DNA of 64,000 nucleotides from Macrotis lagotis (lineage: Eukaryota; Chordata; Mammalia; Peramelemorphia; Peramelidae). This document shows, piece by piece, positions 19,801 to 30,360 of this stretch. Location of the stretch: the NCBI RefSeq assembly GCF_037893015.1, contig NC_133658.1, positions 173,061,579 through 173,125,578 of the forward strand. The letters run 5' to 3'. The first letter of the stretch is position 1; every line of letters starts with the position of its first letter. The position numbers and the translations under genes were made by a program. The notes under the pieces were generated by a model, which was not told the DNA's origin, ran no database searches, and saw only the letters and a list, made by a program, of their open reading frames with translations.

Positions 19801-22800
19801 TCCCCCTGGGCCGCCCGGGGCCTCCCTAGTCCTACACCAGGGCGGAGGGTCCCCCCGGGCCGCCCGGGGCCTCCCTAGTCCTACACCAGGGCGGAGGGTC
19901 CCCCTGGGCCGCCCGGGGCCTCCCTAGTCCTACACCAGGGCGGAGGGTCCCCCCGGGCCGCCCGGGCCTCCCTAGTCCTACACCAGGGCGGAGGGTCCCC
20001 CCGGGCCGCCCGGGGCCTCCCTAGTCCTACACTAGGGCGGAGGGTCCCCCTGGGCCGCCCGGGCCTCCCTAGTCCTACACCAGGGCGGAGGATCCCCCTG
20101 GGCCCGGCCCGGGGCCTCCCTAGTCCTACACCAGGGCAGAGGGTCCCCCCCGGGCCGCCCGGGCCTCCCTAGTCCTACACTAGGGCGGAGGGTCCCCCTG
20201 GGCCGCCCGGGCCTCCCTAGTCCTACACCAGGGCGGAGGATCCCCCTGGGCCCGGCCCGGGGCCTCCCTAGTCCTACACCAGGGCGGAGGGTCCCCCCGG
20301 GCCGCCCGGGCCTCCCTAGTCCTACACCAGGGCGGAGGATCCCCCTGGGCCCGGCCCGGGGCCTCCCTAGTCCTACACCAGGGCGGAGGGTCCCCCCGGG
20401 TCGCCCGGGCCTCCCTAGTCCTACACCAGGGCAGAGGGTCCCCCCGGGCCGCCCGGGCCTCCCTAGTCCTATACTAGGGCGGAGGGTCCCCCCGGGCCGC
20501 CCGGGCCTCCCTAGTCCTACACCAGGGCGGAGGGTCCCCCCGGGCCGCCCGGGGCCTCCCTAGTCCTACACCAGGGCGGAGGGTCCCCCCGGGCCGCCCG
20601 GGGCCTCCCTAGTCCTACACCAGGGCGGAGGGTCCCCCTGGGGCCTCCCTAGTCCTACACCAGGGCGGAGGGTCCCCCCGGGCCGCCCGGGCCTCCCTAG
20701 TCCTACACCAGGGCGGAGGGTCCCCCCGGGCCGCCCGGGGCCTCCCTAGTCCTACACCAGGGCGGAGGGTCCCCCTGGGGCCTCCCTAGTCCTACACCAG
20801 GGCGGAGGGTCCCCCCGGGCCGCCCGGGCCTCCCTAGTCCTACACCAGGGCGGAGGGTCCCCCCGGGCCGCCCGGGGCCTCCCTAGTCCTACACCAGGGC
20901 GGAGGGTCCCCCCGGGCCGCCCGGGCCTCCCTAGTCCTACACCAGGGCGGAGGGTCCCCCCGGGCCGCCCGGGCCTCCCTAGTCCTACACCAGGGCGGAG
21001 GGTCCCCCCGGGCCGCCCGGGCCTCCCTAGTCCTACACCAGGGCGGAGGGTCCCCCCGGGCCGCCCGGGGCCTCCCTAGTCCTACACCAGGGCGGAGGGT
21101 CCCCCTGGGGCCTCCCTAGTCCTACACCAGGGCGGAGGGTCCCCCCGGGCCGCCCGGGCCTCCCTAGTCCTATACCAGGGCGGAGGGTCCCCCTGGGCCG
21201 CCCGGGGCCTCCCTAGTCCTACACCAGGGCGGAGGGTCCCCCTGGGGCCTCCCTAGTCCTACACCAGGGCGGAGGGTCCCCCCGGGCCGCCCGGGCCTCC
21301 CTAGTCCTACACCAGGGCGGAGGGTCCCCCCGGGCCGCCCGGGCCTCCCTAGTCCTACACCAGGGCGGAGGGTCCCCCCGGGCCGCCCGGGCCTCCCTAG
21401 TCCTACACCAGGGCGGAGGGTCCCCCCCGGGCCGCCCGGGCCTCCCTAGTCCTACACCAGGGCGGAGGGTCCCCCCGGGCCGCCCGGGGCCTCCCTAGTC
21501 CTACACCAGGGCGGAGGGTCCCCCCGGGCCGCCCGGGCCTCCCTAGTCCTACACCAGGGCGGAGGGTCCCCCCGGGCCGCCCGGGCCTCCCTAGTCCTAC
21601 ACCAGGGCGGAGGGTCCCCCCGGGCCGCCCGGGCCTCCCTAGTCCTACACCAGGGCGGAGGGTCCCCCGGGCCGCCCGGGGCCTCCCTAGTCCTACACCA
21701 GGGCGGAGGGTCCCCCTGGGGCCTCCCTAGTCCTACACCAGGGCGGAGGGTCCCCCCGGGCCGCCCGGGCCTCCCTAGTCCTACACCAGGGCGGAGGGTC
21801 CCCCTGGGCCGCCCGGGGCCTCCCTAGTCCTATACCAGGGCGGAGGGTCCCCCTGGGCCGCCCGGGGCCTCCCTAGTCCTACACCAGGGCGGAGGGTCCC
21901 CCTGGGGCCTCCCTAGTCCTACACCAGGGCGGAGGGTCCCCCCGGGCCGCCCGGGCCTCCCTAGTCCTACACCAGGGCGGAGGGTCCCCCCGGGCCGCCC
22001 GGGGCCTCCCTAGTCCTACACCAGGGCGGAGGGTCCCCCTGGGGCCTCCCTAGTCCTACACCAGGGCGGAGGGTCCCCCCGGGCCGCCCGGGCCTCCCTA
22101 GTCCTACACCAGGGCGGAGGGTCCCCCCGGGCCGCCCGGGCCTCCCTAGTCCTACACCAGGGCGGAGGGTCCCCCCGGGCCGCCCGGGCCTCCCTAGTCC
22201 TACACCAGGGCGGAGGGTCCCCCCGGGCCGCCCGGGCCTCCCTAGTCCTACACCAGGGCGGAGGGTCCCCCCGGGCCGCCCGGGGCCTCCCTAGTCCTAC
22301 ACCAGGGCGGAGGGTCCCCCCGGGCCGCCCGGGCCTCCCTAGTCCTACACCAGGGCGGAGGGTCCCCCCGGGCCGCCCGGGCCTCCCTAGTCCTACACCA
22401 GGGCGGAGGGTCCCCCCGGGCCGCCCGGGCCTCCCTAGTCCTACACCAGGGCGGAGGGTCCCCCGGGCCGCCCGGGGCCTCCCTAGTCCTACACCAGGGC
22501 GGAGGGTCCCCCTGGGGCCTCCCTAGTCCTGCACCAGGGCGGAGGGTCCCCCCGGGCCGCCCGGGCCTCCCTAGTCCTACACCAGGGCGGAGGGTCCCCC
22601 CGGGCCGCCCGGGGCCTCCCTAGTCCTACACCAGGGCGGAGGGTCCCCCTGGGGCCTCCCTAGTCCTACACCAGGGCGGAGGGTCCCCCCGGGCCGCCCG
22701 GGCCTCCCTAGTCCTACACCAGGGCGGAGGGTCCCCCCGGGCCGCCCGGGCCTCCCTAGTCCTACACCAGGGCGGAGGGTCCCCCCGGGCCGCCCGGGCC

Positions 22801-23276
22801 TCCCTAGTCCTACACCAGGGCGGAGGGTCCCCCCGGGCCGCCCGGGCCTCCCTAGTCCTACACCAGGGCGGAGGGTCCCCCGGGCCGCCCGGGGCCTCCC
22901 TAGTCCTACACCAGGGCGGAGGGTCCCCCTGGGGCCTCCCTAGTCCTACACCAGGGCGGAGGGTCCCCCCGGGCCGCCCGGGCCTCCCTAGTCCTACACC
23001 AGGGCGGAGGGTCCCCCTGGGCCGCCCGGGGCCTCCCTAGTCCTATACCAGGGCGGAGGGTCCCCCTGGGCCGCCCGGGGCCTCCCTAGTCCTACACCAG
23101 GGCGGAGGGTCCCCCTGGGGCCGCCCGGGCCTCCCTAGTCCTACACCAGGGCGGAGGGTCCCCCCGGGCCGCCCGGGCCTCCCTAGTCCTACACCAGGGC
23201 GGAGGGTCCCCCTGGGGCCTCCCTAGTCCTACACTAGGGCGGAGGGTCCCCCTGGGCCTCCCGGGGCCTCCCTAGT
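13823..23276. repeat. GC-rich minisatellite array, 48-bp unit, about 200 copies
   Basis: Consensus unit in order: CCTCCCTAGTCCTACACC, AGGGCGGAGGGTCC, CCCCGGGCCGCCCGGG (48 bp; checked spacing 13838 to 13886). Length variants are 49 bp (an extra G before CCTCC), 40 bp (CCGCCCGGG lost, often after CCCCCT) and 51 bp (a CCCGGCCC form). Point variants include TATACC, TATACTAGGG, GGGCAGAGGG, GGGCGAAGGG and GGATCC. The copy number is an estimate from 9.45 kb divided by about 47.5 bp. The left edge abuts the SNRPB2 CpG island and the right edge ends at 'cctagttgactag'. Many units match exactly over long distances, so the array is recently homogenised. It has no spacers and no stable reading frame. Confidence 0.98.
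14292..20352. repeat. GGATCC-bearing 51-bp subtype units
   Basis: I found eight units where AGGGTCC is replaced by AGGATCC, at about 14292, 15771, 16193, 17621, 18043, 20089, 20237 and 20336. In each, the next segment is the 51-bp form CCCTGGGCCCGGCCC, so the two variants travel together. Spacing 15771-16193 equals 17621-18043 (422 bp). Confidence 0.85.
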
Positions 23277-23743
23277 TGACTAGACATAGGATGCCCAAGA
23301 AGGTTGTTGTCAATAAGATCTGATAGGGAGAAGGTCTTTCTCAGAGATCCTATTAAACTTTTTCAAGGAATATCAAAAGACAGTTTTTCTCTGATATAAG
23401 TGTTCATCCGCATACAGAATGCTATTTGCTTTCTTTCCAGTATTTACATGGCATCACTCCCAACTTCATCCCCCATCATTAATTAGACTGAACTTCTTGA
23501 AGGCAAGAATTTTGTATTTCTCTTTCTTTGTATCCCCAGCAAATAGCAAAGTATCAGAGACTCAAAGTAACCACTTAAATACTCAATCTCTATCTTGTTT
23601 AAACCCTGTTATTTGTTTATTGTCATCCCATGAAACTATACTGAAGGTTTCTTGAGGGCAAAACTTTTACCTTTTCTTAGTAGTAGCCCAAGTCCTAACA
23701 CAGTAGGTGGCACATTAATGTTTACTGATTGAATGACTGGCTT
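23277..23743 (+). repeat. Two L2 LINE 3' end fragments
   Basis: 'cttgaaggcaagaattttg' with 'ctttgtatccccagcaaata' (about 23490-23560) and 'cttgagggcaaaacttttac' to 'tttactgattgaatgac' (about 23650-23735) both match the L2 3' terminus. The AT-rich composition marks a clean end to the minisatellite. Confidence 0.65.
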
Positions 23744-24439
23744 GTGCTGTGTATGGTTCATACACAGGATATAAGATTTTCCATGGTAAGGCCTTATAGT
23801 TTAGCTACAGAGAATTACTGACCCTCAATTTACCTAGTAGGCAGAGAATCACTGACTCCCAATTCACCCCTCATGTACAGGGAGGGGAGGGGAGCAGGAC
23901 TGATCTCGAGAAGGTATTTGAAACAGCTTGAGTATTTAAAAGAATCTCTGAATGTCCTTGACTGGTCCTGGCCAGACTCTCAAGGTCATACTTGATTAAC
24001 ATTGCCTATCTCTTCAGGAACTAGCCATTCCTGAATGTCATAATTCTTGGGGTTCAGGGAGAGATGGCTCCCTCCTCAGACAACCTGGAAAATTTGGTTT
24101 TACTCCACAAAAAAATTGGCAAGAAGCCCTCTTTGTTCTCAAGCTATATAGATCTAATTAGACCCTGGCCTAATTGGAATTTCACCCATGGAGAGGACAC
24201 TGCCTGGGGCCTTCCTGATCAAGATTCTGAAGGCTGTACCCCAGGACTCCTTAGCCACTGTTGATTCAGATGTTGAAGCTCCCCGCATTGGTGATGTTTT
24301 CTCTTAATACCTATATGTAGGCTTTGCTCTTTTTATTACATTGGGACCTACTGGTTACTTTTGTGTAAAACTGATTATTTCTACCAGTTTTATAATCACT
24401 TTATTAAATATACTCTTCTTAGTTTTGTTGGTGTGAACA
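23744..24439 (+). repeat. Possible solo LTR (fossil, uncertain)
   Basis: A roughly 0.7-kb block begins TGTGCTG and ends GTGAACA. It has a TTATTAAATA-like signal near its end and a mixed-composition upstream part, as in some ERV LTRs. I could not find a target-site duplication and cannot name a family. It may simply be unassigned unique sequence. Confidence 0.22.
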
Positions 24440-24692
24440 TGTCATTTTGTAGGAGTGAATCAAAACCAAAACTCCTTAATCAAACATGCTGTCCATTTGA
24501 CTGTCAAATCAATAAATCAGCAACTATTGAGTGCTCAAAGTAAAACCGTCTACAGTGGAAGGTAGTGGTTTCTCCATAAGAGAAGTCTTCAGAGATTGGA
24601 TGATTGATCACCTTTTTTTGATAGCAGATCTTTGGGCTATGAGTTGGTCTAGAGGGCTGGTGAAATCCCTATATCTTATTCTAATATTTTTC

Positions 24693-24744
24693 AAAGGAGG
24701 AGGAAGAGGAGGAGGGGAGGAGAAGGAGGAGGAGGGAGGATAGG
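24693..24744. repeat. (GGA)n microsatellite
   Basis: An interrupted GGA/GGAGGA purine run next to the tail of the following SINE. Confidence 0.8.
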
Positions 24745-25015
24745 GAGGATTGTCTTTCATTCTCAAAGAAGACCATGACATCAGGGAGTGAATTGGATTT
24801 GAGTGAGGGGATAATGTGTTAAGTCACCAGCCTCATTTTCTCCTCCAGAACCATCTGGAGCATATAAATCAGGATGCCTGGAGATGGCCCTGGATGTGAA
24901 GCAATCAGGGTTAAGTGACTTGCCCAAGGTCACACAGTAAGAGTCAAGTGTCGAGGTCAAATTTGAACTCAAGCCTCTGACTCCATAGCTAGAGCTCTAT
25001 CCACATGCCAGTGAT
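24745..25015 (-). repeat. tRNA-derived SINE with RTE-type 3' tail
   Basis: Same family as 795-1085. The plus strand reads 'cattctcaaagaagaccatg', 'tcaccagcctcattttctcc', then 'cttgcccaaggtcacacag' and a tRNA-like end 'gctctatccacatgcca'. The tail matches the RTE 3' end. Confidence 0.8.
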
Positions 25016-25480
25016 TCTGCTATCAAATCTGCCTAGATTCCACAATTCTCTTTAATAATTGGGTGATAATAGGAGTTAACAGGCCCCTTGGTTTGAGGCC
25101 ATATTTATTTCCCTATATATATTATTTTCCATATATTTCCCTTTTGGGGAGTCAAGTCCTCCAAGTAGTATCAGACAGAATGCATGAGTCTGGATTTTTA
25201 AAAGGGACTCTCATCAGAACATGTGGGTGCTCCTTGTCTAGCAGCCTCATTTTTAAGTTGTTCCTTTCCTATGAGTCCTAATCATTGGGTATCCCTGAGT
25301 GTGGAGGACTTTAGGATCCTGTGAAGAAGGAGGACCTGTTAGAAAGGGGCTAATTATCTGAATTGTTTCTAGGCTGTTGGGATTCCTATTTTTGTTTTCT
25401 ACTGTTTTTATGGGCTAACCAGAGTCTTTTATGTATTTTCTGCATTATTTACTTGGCATTTTCTATGCTTTCAGTATTTA
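25016..25480. other. Unassigned intergenic sequence
   Basis: No gene or repeat recognised. Confidence 0.4.
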
Positions 25481-25735
25481 GTATTAATAAATCAATAAGT
25501 ATTAAGTACCTACTGGGTGCCTGTAAACACTAAACATTGATGATATAAAAAGAGGCAAAAGATGTTCCCTGCCTTCAAGGAGCTTATAATCTAATGGGGA
25601 GACAACATGCAAACAAATATATATACAAAGCAAGCTTTATACAGGAAAATAGAAAATAATAGAAGGTACTTGAATATAGAGGGGTTGGGAAAGACAGGAT
25701 TTTAGTTGGGACTCAAAGTATAAGCTTCAATCACA
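25481..25735 (+). repeat. Ancient mammalian interspersed repeat (family not named)
   Basis: Contains 'aagtacctactgggtgcctg', 'ttcaaggagcttataatcta' and 'attttagttgggactcaaag', a block I recall as common across marsupial genomes. Another piece of the same long family appears to flank the MITE at 44811-45142. I cannot give a Repbase name. Confidence 0.5.
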
Positions 25736-25754
25736 GTTTAAGAACATTAATAAA

Positions 25755-25985
25755 GACAGCTAGGCAGTTCAATGGGTAAGATCACTGGATATGGAGTTAG
25801 GAAGGCCTGAGTTTGAGTCCTGCCTCAGATACTTGCCATCTGGGAGACAATGATATGTAAAATATTGTCTTTGAAGTTGAAAAATCCTGAGTTCCAACCC
25901 TATGTAATTTATTTAACCTTTCTCAGACCTACATCTCAGTGGTTTTAAGGAAATAATGAAAAATGCTTTTAAAAACTTAAAACCC
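25755..25985 (+). repeat. MIR-type SINE
   Basis: 'gacagctaggcagttcaatg' and 'gagtttgagtcctgcctcag' form a tRNA-like head. The remainder is diverged. Confidence 0.5.
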
Positions 25986-26370
25986 TATATAAAAGTAAGC
26001 TGTTATTGTACAATATCTGGGGATCTCTTCCACTCATATTTATGGTTACCTAGACAAATATTATATTGAGACTCTGAGGTAAGGGAAAGCAATATAAATC
26101 AAAGAATCAGTGACATTTCTTGAATAGACCAAGATTGATCTCAATCTGTATAAAACTAGTATTTGGGGGTTCTGAGTCTCAGGTATGATTCTAGAGAACT
26201 CACTGCTAGACCCCAATCTCTTCACCAAAATCCATTGGGAAATCTCAAATTCAGCCTGGGAGATATATACTCCATCCAACAAAAGGGAAAACTTTAAAAA
26301 AACTGAAATGCTTTCTTTGATTCTCTTCTGTTCTCTACTTTTTCTCTTCCTCCATCCCCTATTAGTCTAA
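25986..26370. other. Unassigned intergenic sequence
   Basis: No gene or repeat recognised. The short open frames present show no family signature. Confidence 0.4.
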
Positions 26371-26374
26371 TAGG

Positions 26375-26560
26375 TGGGACTGCAGAAATAGTGCTCTGTC
26401 TGGAATCAGGTTTGAGGTTCTAATCCCAGCTTGGCTACTTCTTTTGAAACTTTTGGGCAAATCATTTTATCTAGCAAGGTCTCAGATCCTTATCGGTAAA
26501 ATAAATAGGTAAGATCTCTAAAGTCCCCTCTAACTCTAAATTTTTTATTTCCATGTGCTT
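26375..26560 (+). repeat. MIR-type SINE
   Basis: Ordered MIR-like motifs: 'agtgctctgtctggaatcag', 'tttgggcaaatcatttta', 'cggtaaaataaataggtaag' and 'aaagtcccctctaactctaa'. Confidence 0.55.
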
Positions 26561-27140
26561 GGGTAGGAAACCTCCATTCCTTCTGGAACCTGTCATATAT
26601 TTCAGTAAAGCAAACACAGGAAAATAGTGTTATCTGGGCTCAAACCTGATGCATTTACCCAAGGAAGTCAATCAAAGAGCATTGAGTAATTACTTTATTC
26701 CTAAAATTTGTAGATATAATGAAAGGTAAACACATGATTTTTGTCCCCACTTAATGGGGGAATAATAGCTAAGATTTAAGAGTTCTGAAACTACTTCATA
26801 CTTTGGACTCAAGCAGTGATTCCTCTGCACCTCCTAGTTAGGCACTACTTAGATCTGGACAGTTTATGGAGTAAAGCAATGGATTTAAGGCCAATGGCTG
26901 AATGCCATTTCCTTCCTTTTCTTATCTCTCTACCCTTAAACTCTCAATATTTCTAGTACTAAGCCACTTTCTTTTACTGCTACAGTCTCATCCTTGTTTT
27001 ACATTCCCCAGCTCTCTGGCTCTTCCCCAAAAAAGTACACATCTTCTCAATTTTGGGGTGAAGTTCTCAGTTTAAGTGAGGCATAGATATAACCCCTGTA
27101 ACATTTCTAATTGAATTCATTAATATTAATAATATTGCAA
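26561..27140. other. Unassigned intergenic sequence
   Basis: No gene; only low-complexity C/T-rich text near 26910-27030 that might be a worn L2 fragment. Confidence 0.35.
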
Positions 27141-27144
27141 GATT

Positions 27145-27235
27145 TAGGACTACAAAGGATGTTAGGGATACTAGAATTCAACTCCTATCTTCAGATGAGG
27201 AAACTGAGGCCCACAGAAGAGAAGTGGCTTAATAC
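27145..27235 (-). repeat. Short MIR/L3-like fragment
   Basis: 'gatgaggaaactgaggccca' with 'gaagtggctta' is a MIR-type core in antisense. Confidence 0.5.
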
Positions 27236-27424
27236 TTGGGCTGCCTCCAAATCTTCCCAAATTGGTGATGAATAAGTCAGATTCACAAGGGTAAAATGAA
27301 GGAAGCATAGCAGTTCACCTTAAAAAAAAAATCTTTGAATTTTAGTAGATGGTAAACTCAAGATGAATCAGCAATGTAATATAGGAGTCAAGTAAGATAA
27401 TGCCATCATAAGCTACATTAAGAG

Positions 27425-27663
27425 AGGCATACTTGTTTTATGTTTTTTTTTTCTCTTGGTCCCCCCCTTTTTCTTTTACTACATGACTAATATGGAAATA
27501 TGTTAGATGTAATTGTAAATGTATAATTTATATCAGATTACTTGCTGTCATGGGGAAGTGGGAGGGAAAGGAAGGAGATAGAAAAATGTGGAACTCAAAA
27601 ACTTACAGAAATATAAATGTTGAAAGCTGTCTTTGCATGAGGTTGAAAAAATTAAATAAATCA
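27425..27663 (+). repeat. L1 LINE 3' end
   Basis: 'actacatgactaatatggaa', 'ttgctgtcatggggaagtgg', 'aaaatgtggaactcaaaaac' and the ending 'aaaaaattaaataaatc' match the 3' UTR of marsupial L1. The same sequence pattern recurs at 58420-58665. Confidence 0.65.
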
Positions 27664-27872
27664 AGAGAGGCATAGTATCTAGGACTAGGGAAATGATAAT
27701 CCTATTCTACTCTTCCCTCATATGGGTTCAGGTCTGCGTGCCACATTTTAGGAAGGACATTCATAAACTGGTGAATATCCAGAATGAAAACTAATAGATC
27801 CTTGAAATCATGCTAAATGAACATTTTTTCAATAAACTGGGAAAGTTTACTTCAAGGAAGAAAAAAATGTAA

Positions 27873-28028
27873 GGGGCAGCTAGGTGGCGAAGTGGATAGA
27901 GCACTGGCCCTGGAGTCAGGAGGACCTGAGTTCAAATATGACTTCAGACACTTAATGATTACCTAGCTGTGTGGCCTTGTGCAAGTCACTTAACCCCATT
28001 GCCTTACAAAAAAGAGAGAGAGAGAGAA
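27873..28028 (+). repeat. Marsupial tRNA-derived SINE (WSINE1-like)
   Basis: A full-length copy, 'ggggcagctaggtggcgaag' to 'gccttacaaaaaagagagag', inserted in the L3/CR1 copy. The 3' tail has turned into a short GA repeat. Confidence 0.9.
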
Positions 28029-28310
28029 CATTAAGGGACATGATAACAATCTTTAAGTATTTGTAAGATTGTCATATGGAAGATGGGAGTTTAAATTTTG
28101 TGGTTTGGCATCAGGGAACAGAATTTAAAAAAGGGTGAATGGAAGAGACCAGGCAGCTGAAGGTTTGATATAAGGAAAAACTTCCTAAATAAAGCTATAT
28201 AAAAGTAAAATAGGCTACCATGGGAGGCAGTGAGTTTCCCTTCTTTGGAGGACTTCTGGCAACAGCTGAGTGATCATTCACTGGTTATTTTGTAGAAGGG
28301 ATTCTTGTTT

Positions 28311-28324
28311 AAATATGGGTTGGG
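28311..28324. repeat. Left target-site duplication of the RPLP0 retrocopy
   Basis: TAAATATGGGTTGG, identical to 29419-29432. Confidence 0.92.
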
Positions 28325-29418
<1,094 letters not shown>

Positions 29419-29475
29419 TAAATATGGGTTGGACTAAGAATCTGGAGGCCCTCATGTCTCTGAAGTCTGTCCTTT
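29419..29475 (+). repeat. L3/CR1-like LINE, right part, with right target-site duplication
   Basis: Starts with the second TAAATATGGGTTGG and continues 'actaagaatctggaggccct', the expected continuation of the L3/CR1 3' end that was interrupted at 28324. Confidence 0.65.
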
Positions 29476-30117
29476 AAACAGAATGCTTTAACCCATCATT
29501 AGCCAAATTATTTTCAATGTGTCTCTCTCCGAGCTTATATACCTCAGGTAGACTTCTCAGTTTAATCAGGGCCAGTGATTTTCACAGAGCAGAAGGAGTT
29601 AGAACCTGTATCCTATGAGGGAGAAGATGGGGGTGGGGAGAAGGGGGAAAAGGGAAAGGGAAAGAAATAAGTAAGGATGAACTGAAAGACTAGTATGTGC
29701 CAGTTTAGTTCTTAAGTTCATCTTTTGTCAGCTTTGGGAAGCTCCCATATTCCACCGGACTAGATTTCAGTAGCCTCTATCAACAAAATCACAGGCCTAG
29801 TCCCTATCCCTAGATCTAATCTTCTACAAAAATATCTATTAACTCAACATATAATCCTAAAGAAAATATTCACTACATTTATTTCAAGTGTTTCTCCTAA
29901 CAAAGAATCTTCCCCCAAAAGGGACTACATTGGTGGTTTTACTATATAATGAGTAATAAATAGATCTAGACCCATTCTGAGTCCTTGTCCATCGCCTAGT
30001 CTTACTTTTACTTACTTTGCACTTCATACATCAATTCTACCTTGCAAAATGAAGAGAGTCCCAGGGCTACACTAAGGTAATAGAAGGGCCATCCAGAACA
30101 GTAGCACAGCAAATTAG
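29476..30117. other. Unassigned intergenic sequence
   Basis: No gene or recognised repeat. A purine-rich patch lies at about 29618-29668. Confidence 0.4.
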
Positions 30118-30360
30118 TTTTGTTGTTATTCAACTATTTAGTTACATCTGACTCTTCATGACCCTATGGATCATGCCTAGGTCCTTCTGTCCACTACAAT
30201 TGTCCATAAGGTTTTCTTGGTAAAGCTACTTGGAGTGACTAGCTATTTACTTCTCCCATGGATTACCTTTTGTCAGAACTCTCAATATGACCTGTCCTTG
30301 AGGAACCCGCATGTTGTACCTCATGGTCTCACTGAACTATGCAAGCCCCTCTGCCATGAC
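30118..30360 (-). repeat. RTE/BovB-like tail fragment
   Basis: 'tacatctgactcttcatgac' and 'aggttttcttggtaaagcta' resemble the antisense of a BovB-type 3' tail ('gtccgactctttgtgacc'). Diverged; the family is tentative. Confidence 0.4.

Larger units (their letters stand above)
27690..28324 (+). repeat. L3/CR1-like LINE 3' region, left part
   Basis: Sense L3/CR1 text: 'gtgccacattttaggaagga', 'acatgataacaatctttaag', 'aaaacttcctaaataaagct', 'taggctaccatgggaggcag'. It is interrupted by a SINE (27873-28028) and then by the RPLP0 retrocopy. It resumes at 29419. Confidence 0.65.

Noticed and set aside
13823-23276. Reading the regular array as a CRISPR locus
   Set aside because: There are no unique spacers and no cas genes, and the surrounding DNA is mammalian. 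It is a simple tandem minisatellite.
13823-23276. CTCF sites in each unit (CACCAGGGCGG resembles CACCAGGGGGC)
   Set aside because: The mismatches fall in the central core bases that CTCF needs, so binding is doubtful without ChIP evidence.
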